From: JACQHM01 sp964535215
GTDB taxonomy: Bacteria; Methylomirabilota; Methylomirabilia; Methylomirabilales; JACQHM01
DNA length: 64,000 nucleotides
Assembly (NCBI GenBank): GCA_964535215.1
Contig: CAZHST010000011.1
Location: 19,342-83,341 of the forward strand
Direction of reading: 5' to 3'
Position numbers and translations under genes: made by a program. The notes under the pieces were generated by a model. That model searched no databases and was not told the DNA's origin. It saw only the letters and a list, made by a program, of their open reading frames with translations. Shown here piece after piece: positions 1-7,967 of this stretch; within the stretch, counting starts at the first letter, position 1, and every line of letters begins with the position of its first letter.

Positions 1-144
1 ATCGATTCCATCGGCATCCCCCATGTGAATCCCCCGAGCGGGTCAATCCTGGAAGCCCTGTCCTTTGACCGGCATGGTCTAAAGGTCTTGTGTGAGGACC
101 TGGATCAAGAGCTGGTTAAAGCCCAGGCTATGATCACCCTTTAA
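1..144 (+). CDS. 3' end of an unrecognised gene
   Basis: Reading frame 1 is open from the first base and ends with TAA at 142-144, giving the last 47 residues of a protein whose start lies outside the window. The fragment is mixed in character, with a Pro/Gly stretch followed by a likely amphipathic helix (EDLDQELVKAQAMI). I do not recognise the family. It ends 12 nt before the next start and may belong to the same operon as the signalling genes that follow. Confidence 0.5.
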   Translation: MDSIGIPHVNPPSGSILEALSFDRHGLKVLCEDLDQELVKAQAMITL

Positions 145-156
145 GAGATCGTTACC

Positions 157-1242
157 GTGGAGCGGCTCGAGCGGCAACTGGATGAGATCTTCGGTCCGGA
201 AAGGGAGCAGACCAGTGCTCAGGTGAAAGCGCTCCTTGAGATGGAGACCCGCTTAAAGCAGCTTCAGCGAGAGCACGAGGTTGTTAAGCGGGAGTATCAA
301 CGCCTCGTCACCGCCATCCTCGAGGAGCGGGAGACCAGGCTCACCGAGCAGAGGATCCATCTTCACCGGCTTGAGCAAGAGGTCACGGCACGAACAAAGG
401 CGTTACAGGAGTATGCCAAGGAGCTGGAGGTTACTAACCGGGCGTTAGAGCAAGCCAAAGGGGAGGCTGAAGCGGCCAACCGCCTCAAGTCCGAGTTCCT
501 CGCCACCATCTCCCACGAGCTCCGGACCCCCTTGAACGCCCTGATCGGCTTTCTCCAGCTCCTCCTCCATGGGCTCTGCGACAGCCCCGAGGAGGAGCGG
601 GAATACGTCCAGCGGGCCCTGGCCGCTTCTCACCACCTCCTCACCCTGATCAACGATGTCCTGGACATCGCCAAGATCGAGGCGGGCCGACTAAAGCTCC
701 ACCGAACCCGGGTCGGGCTGGCTGAGCTTCTGGACGAGCTGGCCCGGCTGACCCAGGTGCAGGCGACCGAGAAGGGGATCCGGCTAGCGGTCGAACCGTG
801 TGAGGAGACGATCACGGTGTGGGCCGATGCGGATCGCCTGAAGCAGATCTTCCTCAATCTCCTCAGTAATGCCCTGAAATTCACGCCCCATGGCGGGGAG
901 ATCCGGGTGAGGGCCCTCCCTCAGCCGGAGCAGGGGTATGCCCTCTGTGAGGTCATCGATACCGGCATCGGGATCCCGAAGGCGAAGCAGCAGCGCATCT
1001 TTGAGAAGTTCATCCAGGGGGATGGGGGCACCACCCGGCGGTTTGGGGGCACAGGCCTGGGGCTGGCCATCGCCAAGTCCTTGGTGGAGCTTCAGGGGGG
1101 CTTCATCGGGGTCGAGAGCGAGGAGGGGAAGGGGTCCCGGTTCTTCTTCACGGTCCCCCTCTGGCACCCAGAGTCCGACCGGGAGAGGGGGCGGAGCGAG
1201 CAGGAGGTAGGGTATGGCACGGATCCTGATCGTGGAAGATGA
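157..1242 (+). CDS. Soluble sensor histidine kinase
   Basis: A 361-residue cytoplasmic histidine kinase with no membrane segment. Residues 1-105 are a long charged coiled coil. A HisKA dimerisation domain follows with the H box FLATISHELRTPLN (phospho-acceptor His about 120). The ATPase domain has the N box LLSNALKFTP, G1 DTGIGIP and G2 GTGLGLAIAKS. There is no recognisable sensor domain, so input probably comes through the coiled coil or a partner. The start is GTG with a weak ribosome site. The last 10 residues overlap the next gene in another frame, suggesting translational coupling to the double receiver that is its likely phosphorylation target. Confidence 0.88.
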   Translation: MERLERQLDEIFGPEREQTSAQVKALLEMETRLKQLQREHEVVKREYQRLVTAILEERETRLTEQRIHLHRLEQEVTARTKALQEYAKELEVTNRALEQAKGEAEAANRLKSEFLATISHELRTPLNALIGFLQLLLHGLCDSPEEEREYVQRALAASHHLLTLINDVLDIAKIEAGRLKLHRTRVGLAELLDELARLTQVQATEKGIRLAVEPCEETITVWADADRLKQIFLNLLSNALKFTPHGGEIRVRALPQPEQGYALCEVIDTGIGIPKAKQQRIFEKFIQGDGGTTRRFGGTGLGLAIAKSLVELQGGFIGVESEEGKGSRFFFTVPLWHPESDRERGRSEQEVGYGTDPDRGR

Positions 1243-2236
1243 TCCCGATGCGGAGCTGATCATGGAGCGGGTGCTTCGGAAGATGGGTGGGCACCAGACG
1301 ACGGTCACGGAGGATCCCGAAGAGGCCCTGAAGCTGTGCCGGGCCGGCGAGGTGGATCTGGTCTTAATGGATGTCTCCCTCCAGAGGAGCAGCTATCAGG
1401 GGAAGCCTGTGGATGGGCTCGAGATCACCCGGCTCCTCAAAAGCGACGACCGGACGGCCCACCTTCCGGTCCTGCTGGTGACGGCCCACGCCATGCGGGG
1501 GGATCGGGAGCGATTCCTCGAAGCGAGCGGGGCTGATGGTTATGTGACCAAGCCGATCGCCGACTACGACAGGTTCCTGAAGACGGTGAACGGGCTGCTT
1601 TCCAGAGGAGAAACCAGCGACCGGAGACCAGAGCCTCCAGTCTCCGGTCCCCAGTCTCCAGTCTTTTCCCATGAGGCGGGAAAGCTCCTCTTTTCGGTGA
1701 AGGGGGCTCTCACGCTGATGGGGGAGCGGGCCGATGCGCTGGAACCTTCTCTCCGGGAGCTCCTCGCCATCGCCGAACGGGGGGTGAACCGCCTGATCTC
1801 CCTTCTGACGGGAACCGTCACCGGAGTCATCCGCCCCGGCCCCGGGTTTGACCCGACTCAGCTCCTCGCCTCGCTCGAAAAAAGGGCTGACGGAGTGAGA
1901 AAGATCCTTGTGGCCGATGATGAGCCGGACGTGGTGCGGGTCCTGACATCGCTGCTCGAGGCCAGGGGCTATGAGGTCATCCAGGCCTTCGATGGAAAAG
2001 AGGCCCTGGAGCAGGCCGCGAGGGAGAAACCGGACCTGATCCTTCTCGACCTCGACATGCCTGGGATGGACGGCTATGAGGTCCTCTTTTACTTAAAACG
2101 CGATGAGCGGCTGAAGCAGATCCCTGTCATCGTCTTCACCGGGTGCACCTGGGGGGAGGAGCAGGCGGCACGGGGCTTCGGGGCGGACGGGTTCTTGAGC
2201 AAGCGGTCCCGGCCGGAAGCCTCAGGAGACGGCTGA
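1214..2236 (+). CDS. Double-receiver response regulator (REC-linker-REC)
   Basis: A 340-residue protein with two CheY-like receivers. REC1 (about 1-125) has the acidic pair EDD, phospho-acceptor Asp53 in LVLMDVS and Lys in VTKP. REC2 (about 225-335) has ADDEPD, Asp about 279 in LLDLDMPGMDG, and a conserved Lys followed by Arg where Pro is usual; its last helix is short. The joining segment (130-222) is mainly helical and its start is encoded by a repeat hairpin (1610-1664). There is no DNA-binding output, so it looks like a phospho-relay or sink for the kinase upstream. Confidence 0.85.
   Translation: MARILIVEDDPDAELIMERVLRKMGGHQTTVTEDPEEALKLCRAGEVDLVLMDVSLQRSSYQGKPVDGLEITRLLKSDDRTAHLPVLLVTAHAMRGDRERFLEASGADGYVTKPIADYDRFLKTVNGLLSRGETSDRRPEPPVSGPQSPVFSHEAGKLLFSVKGALTLMGERADALEPSLRELLAIAERGVNRLISLLTGTVTGVIRPGPGFDPTQLLASLEKRADGVRKILVADDEPDVVRVLTSLLEARGYEVIQAFDGKEALEQAAREKPDLILLDLDMPGMDGYEVLFYLKRDERLKQIPVIVFTGCTWGEEQAARGFGADGFLSKRSRPEASGDG
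1610..1664. repeat. Palindromic GGAGACC-type repeat inside a coding region
   Basis: The arms GACCGGAGACC (1619-1629) and AGTCTCCGGTC (1639-1649) pair with one mismatch. More CCAGTCTCC units follow. The element is read in frame as the Ser/Pro-rich linker of the double receiver. It belongs to the short-period repeat family found throughout the window. Confidence 0.7.
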
Positions 2237-2607
2237 TGCCGAGGAAGGTGCTGATCGTTGACGATTCCTCGACGATGCGGAAGATCCTCATCCGCTCCTT
2301 AAGGCAGGCCGGCTTTGAGGACGTGGAGGTCCTGGAGGCCGGGGACGGGGCCGAAGCCCTGAAGCAGCTCGGGGCCGGCGGCGTCCATCTCGTCCTGCTG
2401 GATGTCAACATGCCCGTCATGGATGGCTTCACCTGTCTTCAGCAGATCAGGGCCACCGACCACCTCCGGCAGATCCCGGTGGTGATGATCACGACCGAGG
2501 GAGGGGAGGAGATGGTGGAGGAGGCCAGACGCTTAGGGGTCGGGGGCTATGTGCGGAAGCCTTTCACCCCCGATTCGATTCAGGCAGTACTTGGCCGCTT
2601 CCTGTAG
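2236..2607 (+). CDS. CheY-like single-domain receiver
   Basis: A 123-residue stand-alone receiver. It shows VDDSSTMRK at the N terminus, the phospho-acceptor Asp in LLDVNMPVMDG, a Thr in MITTEG and Lys in YVRKPF, the full set for a CheY-type protein. The start ATG overlaps the preceding TGA (TGATG), so translation is probably coupled to the double receiver. Longer versions of this frame begin inside the previous gene and are unlikely. It precedes a CheX-like phosphatase, a natural pairing. Confidence 0.88.
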   Translation: MPRKVLIVDDSSTMRKILIRSLRQAGFEDVEVLEAGDGAEALKQLGAGGVHLVLLDVNMPVMDGFTCLQQIRATDHLRQIPVVMITTEGGEEMVEEARRLGVGGYVRKPFTPDSIQAVLGRFL

Positions 2608-2617
2608 AGGAGGATCG

Positions 2618-3118
2618 ATGGACCAGCTCCCAAAGCTCGTCGGTGAGGCCACCAATGCTGTGTTTGAGACGATGATCGGCCTTTCTCCTCAGGTCGGGAT
2701 CCCCCGGTGGCTGAAAGAGCCGGCACCCCCCACCGACCTCGTCGGGATCATCGGGCTGGCTGGACGGTGGACCGGAGGCCTCTCCTTCCACGTCAGCCGG
2801 GGCTTGGCCGAGCGGATCTTAGCCGGGATGCTCGGACTCGGGATGGGGGAGGAGGTCAGCCTGGAGGAGGTCCGGGACGCCATCGGCGAGGTCACGAACA
2901 TGATCGCCGGCCAGGTGAAAAGCCGGCTTCCGGAGGGAGACGGCATCGCCCTCTCCCTCCCCTCGGTCATCGCCGGAACCGATTTCCTCCTTCAGCCCCC
3001 GGCGGAGCCCCCAACGCTTCTGACCCCTTTCTCCTTCGAAGGGATCGCCTTTTATGTGAGCGTCACCTTAAGGAAGACCGATGGCCAGTCTCACCTCTTT
3101 CAGCGGTCCGACCGCTGA
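2618..3118 (+). CDS. CheX-like CheY-P phosphatase
   Basis: A 166-residue protein of the CheC/CheX/FliY phosphatase fold. The catalytic ExxN signature is visible as DAIGEVTNMIAGQ (Glu and Asn three apart); CheX proteins carry one such helix. Members of the family remove phosphate from CheY-P and so adapt the motor signal. The ATG at 2618 has a strong AGAGGAGG ribosome site ten bases upstream, which decides this start. Its end overlaps the following CheC-like gene by 38 nt. Confidence 0.78.
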   Translation: MDQLPKLVGEATNAVFETMIGLSPQVGIPRWLKEPAPPTDLVGIIGLAGRWTGGLSFHVSRGLAERILAGMLGLGMGEEVSLEEVRDAIGEVTNMIAGQVKSRLPEGDGIALSLPSVIAGTDFLLQPPAEPPTLLTPFSFEGIAFYVSVTLRKTDGQSHLFQRSDR

Positions 3119-4088
3119 CATCCTGCAGTCGCTGGCCTGGGCCTTTCAGACAGCGCTTCAGCAGGACTGTCGGAAGCTCCTGGGAAGGCCTGTTTCTTTG
3201 AACAAGCCGATGATCGGCCTCCTCCCGCCAGGGGGCATCCTCGACCCGAACCCTTGCGCCTTTGTGGAGGGAGAGATCGAAGGCTCTTCTGCTGGTCCTT
3301 TGGTTCTGGCCCTTGACCTCCGGATGGCGGTGACGATGAGCGCCCTGCTCCTCATGATGCCGCCGGACCAGATCGAGGCCAAACGCAGCCTCTTGGAGGT
3401 GAGTGAGGCGGATGTCGATGCCGTTGAGGAGATCGGGAATGTCTTGTGTGGAGCCTTGAACCGGGTCCTCCAGCGGGAGGCAGGCAAACACTGGCACCTG
3501 AAGAAGCGTTCGGTCCAGGTCTCGGGTGGGACCATCCCCCCGGGGGAGTACATCATCGTCACCTGGCCCCTTCGCGTCGAGACCTACGACGGAATCTGGC
3601 ATCTCCTGGTCCCGGTCGCCATCGGCGAGGCCCTGGCGGAGGAGATCCGGAAGGCCAAAGGGGAAGAGGCCGAAGTTAAGGAGCCCCTTGACGGGGAGAG
3701 GACTGCCGGGATCGCGATCATCGAGGGGAACGAAGCTGATGGCATCCTCTTGTGTCAACTGTTAGAGAGGGAAGGCTTTGCCACCGCCCTCTTCTCAAAA
3801 CCCGGTGAGCTGATCCAGCCGACGAAGGCTTCGTTCCCCCAGGCCATTATCCTTGATGTGGACAGCCAGCCGGCGTGGGGAGTGACCACCTGCCGGAAGC
3901 TCGCCCTTGATGAGCGGACCCGGGAGATCCCGGTGATCGCCGCGTCCAGGGCCCCCACGGCGGAGATGGTGGTGGCCCTCGCCAGGGCCGGGGTCCGGGC
4001 GTTTCTTGTGAAACCCTACACGAAAGAGACGGTGCTGGAGAAGCTCACCGCGCTAGGAGTGACGGCGAGCCGGGAGACGAGGGACTAG
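3081..4088 (+). CDS. CheC/CheX-type phosphatase fused to a degenerate receiver
   Basis: A 335-residue fusion. Residues about 1-195 resemble CheC/CheX proteins, with the ExxN motif in VEEIGNVLCGALNR. Residues about 210-325 have receiver periodicity: an Asp in IILDVDSQPAWG and Lys in LVKPYTKE. The acidic pair that binds magnesium is lost, however; the first strand reads IAIIEGNEAD. The C-terminal half is therefore probably a pseudo-receiver that senses or docks CheY. It sits between CheX and CheY and is translated in an overlapping frame. Two phosphatases in tandem beside three receivers is unusual. Confidence 0.72.
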   Translation: MASLTSFSGPTADILQSLAWAFQTALQQDCRKLLGRPVSLNKPMIGLLPPGGILDPNPCAFVEGEIEGSSAGPLVLALDLRMAVTMSALLLMMPPDQIEAKRSLLEVSEADVDAVEEIGNVLCGALNRVLQREAGKHWHLKKRSVQVSGGTIPPGEYIIVTWPLRVETYDGIWHLLVPVAIGEALAEEIRKAKGEEAEVKEPLDGERTAGIAIIEGNEADGILLCQLLEREGFATALFSKPGELIQPTKASFPQAIILDVDSQPAWGVTTCRKLALDERTREIPVIAASRAPTAEMVVALARAGVRAFLVKPYTKETVLEKLTALGVTASRETRD

Positions 4089-4095
4089 AGAAGCC

Positions 4096-4479
4096 ATGAA
4101 CGGCACCATTCTCATCGTCGAGGACTCGAACGCTATGAGGGGGATGGTTCGCACCACCCTCCGGTCCGCCGGCTTCGAGGTCGTCGAGGCTCAAGATGGC
4201 CTGGAGGCCCTGGGCTGGTTAGAGGGGAGGGGGGTCGACCTGATCATCACCGACGTCAATATGCCGGTGATGGATGGACTGACCTTCACCCGTCAGGTCC
4301 GGGCCATGGCTTCTTACCGCTTGACCCCCATCCTCATTCTGACCACCGAGGCAGGCCAGGAGATGAAGGAGAAGGGGCGGGCGGCCGGTGCCACCGGCTG
4401 GATCGTGAAGCCCTTCCACCCGGAAAAGCTCCTTCAGGTGGTGGACCTGGTTCTTCAACGGGTTCGTAACGATGGATGA
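4096..4479 (+). CDS. cheY: CheY chemotaxis response regulator
   Basis: A 127-residue receiver with EDS near the N terminus, phospho-acceptor Asp in IITDVNMPVMDG, Thr-Thr in ILTTEAGQ and Lys in IVKPFHPEKL. The sequence is very close to classical CheY, and its end overlaps the cheA start by 8 nt, so it is the best candidate for the CheA-phosphorylated motor-binding CheY. FliM in this window keeps the N-terminal CheY-docking motif. Confidence 0.88.
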   Translation: MNGTILIVEDSNAMRGMVRTTLRSAGFEVVEAQDGLEALGWLEGRGVDLIITDVNMPVMDGLTFTRQVRAMASYRLTPILILTTEAGQEMKEKGRAAGATGWIVKPFHPEKLLQVVDLVLQRVRNDG

Positions 4480-6268
4480 CCTCTACCGGGACCCAAGCCT
4501 GATCGAAGGCTTCTTCGAAGAAGCTCACGAGCTTCTCCAGGATCTGGAGCAGTGTCTCCTGGCCCTGGAGGCCACCCCTGGGGACCCGGAGGTCCTCAAC
4601 CGGGCTTTCCGCTCAGCCCACACCATCAAGGGGAACAGCGGGATGCTGGGATTCGAGGAGATCACCCAGTTCACCCATGCCCTGGAGGAGGTGCTGGACC
4701 GCCTCCGGAAGGGACGGCTGGCCTCCTCCCGGGCCATGGATACCCTCCTCGCCTCGGTCGATGTCCTGAAGGGACTGCTCGCTTCGGCCCGGGGGGAGGG
4801 AGCGCCTCCTAAGGGGCGGGATCAGATCCTCACAGTGATGAGTTCCTTGAGTTCCTTGATAAGTTCCTTGGGTTCATCGGGTTCATCTGCTCTCGAAGAA
4901 CCCCACAAACCCAATGAACCCCACAAACCCGATAACCCAAGCGAGGAGGATGGGTTCGGCCTCTTCGGCCAGACGGGTGGCCCGGGAGATGGGGAGCTTA
5001 AGCCTGGGGTCTTCAGACCGGAGGCCTCGGTCTCTGGTCTCCCATCTCCAGTTTCCATGGACACCGGTTCCATACGGGTCTCCCTAGAGAAGGTGGACAA
5101 GCTCATCAATCTCGCCGGGGAGCTGGCCATCGCCAATTCCATGGTGGTCCAGCTCGTCTCCCGGTTCAGCCTCGACAAGCTCCCGCTCCTTCAGCAGGCC
5201 GTGGCCGAGGTGGAGCGGCATGCCCGGGAACTCCAGGAACGGATCATGGGCATTCGGATGCTCCCGATCCGAAATGTCTTCCACCGGTTCCCCCGGCTGG
5301 TGCGCGACTTGGCCGGTCAGCTCGGCAAACGGATCACCCTGGTGGCAAGCGGTGAGGAGACGGAGTTGGACAAGTTGGTTATCGAGAAGATCGTGGATCC
5401 CCTCACTCATCTCGTCCGCAACGCGGTGGACCACGGCATCGAACCACCTGACGTCCGGCTGAAGCAGGGCAAACCCGAGCAGGGCACCATCCAGCTTCAC
5501 GCCTATCAGCAGGGGGGGAGCATCTTCATCGAGGTGGCCGATGACGGGCGGGGCTTAGACCGGGACCGGATCCTCCGGAAGGGGATCGAAGCCGGCCTGG
5601 TCACGGCCGATGAGGCCCTGAGCGATGATCGGGTCTTTTCCCTCATCTTTGAGCCGGGGTTCTCGACGGCGGAGCAGGTGACCGAAACCTCGGGGCGGGG
5701 GGTGGGGATGGACGTCGTGAAGCGGAACATCGAGGCCCTGGGGGGGTCGATCGCCATCCAGAGCCAGCCGGGACGGGGAACCCGCTTCACGATCACGCTG
5801 CCGATGACGTTGGCCATCCTGGACGGGCAGTTGCTCCAGGTAGGGAGAGAGGTCTACATCCTCCCGCTGGTCAACATCGTGGAGTCGCTTCGTCCCCGGA
5901 TCGAGGAGGTCAGGACGGTGTTCGGCCGGGGGGAGGTCCTCCGCGTCCGGGGGGAGGTCGTGCCGATCCTCAAGCTCTACGAGGTCTTCGGCGTTGAGCC
6001 GGTGACCCCGGATCCCACCCGGGGGCTCCTCGTCATCGTGGAGAGCGACCGGGGGAAGGTCGCCCTCCTAGTGGATGAACTCCTGGAGCAGCAGCAGGTG
6101 GTCATCAAAAGCCTGGAGGCTAACTTTCAGAAGGTCCCGGGGGTAGCCGGGGCCACGATCCTGGGGGATGGTCGGGTGGCCCTGATCCTCGATGTGCCGG
6201 GGCTTCTCGCCCGGGCCAGGATGAACGGTGGGCAGAGGAGGGAGAGCGATGATGGGATGGTTTTCTAA
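4472..6268 (+). CDS. cheA: Chemotaxis histidine kinase CheA
   Basis: A 598-residue CheA. The HPt domain (1-110) has phospho-acceptor His50 in FRSAHTIKGNSG. A linker (115-195) of low complexity follows. Then come the dimerisation helices (about 196-265), the ATPase domain (LVRNAVDHGIE, DDGRGLD, GRGVGMDVVK; to about 450) and a CheW-like docking domain to the end. The CheY-binding P2 domain is absent and its place is taken by repeat-encoded sequence such as EPHKPNEPHKP. It acts with the downstream chemoreceptor and CheW in the sensory array. Confidence 0.95.
   Translation: MDDLYRDPSLIEGFFEEAHELLQDLEQCLLALEATPGDPEVLNRAFRSAHTIKGNSGMLGFEEITQFTHALEEVLDRLRKGRLASSRAMDTLLASVDVLKGLLASARGEGAPPKGRDQILTVMSSLSSLISSLGSSGSSALEEPHKPNEPHKPDNPSEEDGFGLFGQTGGPGDGELKPGVFRPEASVSGLPSPVSMDTGSIRVSLEKVDKLINLAGELAIANSMVVQLVSRFSLDKLPLLQQAVAEVERHARELQERIMGIRMLPIRNVFHRFPRLVRDLAGQLGKRITLVASGEETELDKLVIEKIVDPLTHLVRNAVDHGIEPPDVRLKQGKPEQGTIQLHAYQQGGSIFIEVADDGRGLDRDRILRKGIEAGLVTADEALSDDRVFSLIFEPGFSTAEQVTETSGRGVGMDVVKRNIEALGGSIAIQSQPGRGTRFTITLPMTLAILDGQLLQVGREVYILPLVNIVESLRPRIEEVRTVFGRGEVLRVRGEVVPILKLYEVFGVEPVTPDPTRGLLVIVESDRGKVALLVDELLEQQQVVIKSLEANFQKVPGVAGATILGDGRVALILDVPGLLARARMNGGQRRESDDGMVF
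4839..4942. repeat. In-frame palindromic AACCCAATG-type repeat in cheA
   Basis: Direct units GTTCCTTGA, GTTCATCGG are followed by their approximate complements AACCCCACAAACCCAATG, so the segment can fold as a long imperfect hairpin. It is translated as the Ser/Pro-rich CheA linker. The same unit type occurs at the cheB start (10549-10643). Confidence 0.7.
5010..5057. repeat. GGAGACC-type repeat in cheA linker
   Basis: AGACCGGAGGCC followed by TCGGTCTCTGGTCTCCC pairs imperfectly and then continues as CATCTCCAGTTTCC. This is the same family as at 1610-1664. It is translated in frame just before the CheA dimerisation domain. Confidence 0.6.
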
Positions 6269-7967
6269 CATGGGGATCCGCACTAAACTCTTCGTCGGGG
6301 TTGGAGCCCTGATCCTCCTGGTCATCTCGGTCGCCGGGGTAGGCTATCAAGGGCTCAGGGGGGTGAACGGCTATTTGACCAGGATGCACGACGAGCATCT
6401 CACCGTCGCCCTCTCCCTGGCGGAAACAGGCTCGAACCTGAACGCGGTCCGGGCGTCCTTGCTCGCCATGATGGCTGCTAAAGACCGGGAGACGCTGGAG
6501 AAGCAGCATGCCCGAATCAAGGAGCTGACGCGGGAGATCGACACATCCTTCGAGCAGCTCCTGGGCGGGTCGTTGAGGGGGGAGCTTAAGGCCAGGATCG
6601 GGAAGGTGAAGGAGATCTGGGAGGCGTTCCGGGACACCCGGGACACCCAGCTCATCCCTCTGATCTATAAGGGGCACCTGGAGGAGGCCCGGGCCCTGGC
6701 CACAGGGATCCAGGCGGAGCAGTTCCAGGCCTTCTCCAGCGGGGCCGCCCAGCTCATCCAGGAAGCCCGGGAGCAGGCGGACCGCTTCAGGGAAGAGGGG
6801 GCCCGACGCTATCGCTCCTCGGTCCTCCTCTTCCTCGGGCTCTCCGGCCTGGCCCTGTTTCTCGGGATCGCCATGGCGCTCCTCTACATGCGGGTCATGG
6901 CCGGCCCGCTGATCTCGCTGGTTCAGGTGCTCGGGCGGGTTGCCGGTGGGGATTTGACGGTCTCGGTGGAGGCAAAGTCCAAGGACGAGGTGGGCCAGGT
7001 GGCCGCCGCCGTCCGGCAGATGGTCGAGAAGCTCAGGGAGATTTTAAGCCATGTCGGGGCCGCGGCGGCCCAGGTGGCGACGGCCTCCCAGCAGCTCTCG
7101 GCGGCCACCGAGCAACTCTCGAGCGGGGCCCAGGAGCAGGCCTCGAGTCTGGAGGAGACGGCGGCCTCGCTGGAGGAGATCACGGGTACCGTCAGGCAGA
7201 ATGCGGACAACGCCCGGCAGGCGAATCAGGTCGCCATCGGCTCGCGGGACGTGGCCGAGAAAGGCAGGCAGGTGGTGGTCGCCGCTGTGGAAGCCATGGG
7301 AGAGATCAACCAATCGTCCAAGCGGATCGCCGACATCATCACGACCATTGACGAGATCGCCTTTCAGACGAACCTCCTGGCCTTGAACGCCGCGGTGGAG
7401 GCAGCCAGGGCGGGGGAGCAGGGGCGGGGGTTTGCCGTGGTGGCGGCCGAGATCCGGAACCTGGCCCAGCGGTCGGCTCAGGCGGCCAGGGAGATCAAGG
7501 TGTTGATCCAGGACTCGGTGGGGAAGGTGGAAACTGGCTCGGAGCTGGTCAACAAGTCCGGTCAGACCTTGCAGGAGATCGTGACCTCGGTCAAGCGGGT
7601 GACCGACATCATCGCCGAGATCGCCGCGGCCTCCCAGGAGCAGGCGCAGGGGATCGAGCAGGTGAACAAGGCGGTAGCCCAGATGGATCAGGTGGTCCAG
7701 GCCAACGCGGCCCAGACCGAGGAGCTCTCTTCGACGGCCCAATCCCTCGCCGCCCAGGCCGCCGAGCTCCAGGCCCTGGTGGGGCGGTTCAAGCTGGATG
7801 TCAGACCCCAGACTGAAGACGCCAGACGCCAGACCCCAGGGGTGGCCCCTCGCCCCTTGGGGGAGGGGGGCAGGGTGAGGGGGAAGGCGAAGCCGGTCCT
7901 GGCCAGCGTCCCCACCGGGGACGGCTCAGCTCGGACGAAAGAGGACAACGGCTTCGAGGAGTTCTAG
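6249..7967 (+). CDS. Methyl-accepting chemotaxis protein
   Basis: A 572-residue transmembrane chemoreceptor. A first membrane helix lies near residues 12-32, a helical periplasmic sensor of four-helix-bundle type to about 185, then a second membrane helix (about 190-212), a HAMP domain and a long signalling coiled coil. The CheA/CheW-binding hairpin tip is seen as IDEIAFQTNLLALNAAVEAA. There is no C-terminal CheR/CheB tether pentapeptide. The last 60 residues are repeat-derived. ATG 6249 is preferred because GGAGGGAG lies just upstream. Its stop overlaps the stop of the convergent coiled-coil gene by three bases. Confidence 0.93.
   Translation: MMGWFSNMGIRTKLFVGVGALILLVISVAGVGYQGLRGVNGYLTRMHDEHLTVALSLAETGSNLNAVRASLLAMMAAKDRETLEKQHARIKELTREIDTSFEQLLGGSLRGELKARIGKVKEIWEAFRDTRDTQLIPLIYKGHLEEARALATGIQAEQFQAFSSGAAQLIQEAREQADRFREEGARRYRSSVLLFLGLSGLALFLGIAMALLYMRVMAGPLISLVQVLGRVAGGDLTVSVEAKSKDEVGQVAAAVRQMVEKLREILSHVGAAAAQVATASQQLSAATEQLSSGAQEQASSLEETAASLEEITGTVRQNADNARQANQVAIGSRDVAEKGRQVVVAAVEAMGEINQSSKRIADIITTIDEIAFQTNLLALNAAVEAARAGEQGRGFAVVAAEIRNLAQRSAQAAREIKVLIQDSVGKVETGSELVNKSGQTLQEIVTSVKRVTDIIAEIAAASQEQAQGIEQVNKAVAQMDQVVQANAAQTEELSSTAQSLAAQAAELQALVGRFKLDVRPQTEDARRQTPGVAPRPLGEGGRVRGKAKPVLASVPTGDGSARTKEDNGFEEF
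7801..7895. repeat. Two in-frame repeats at the chemoreceptor 3' end
   Basis: CAGACCCCAGACTGAAGACGCCAGACGCCAGACC units are followed by an inverted repeat in which GGCCCCTCGCCCCTTGG pairs with GGGGGAGGGG. They encode the C-terminal tail of the receptor. Comparable CCCCTT/AAGGGG hairpins occur at 12514-12558 and before fliF. Confidence 0.6.
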
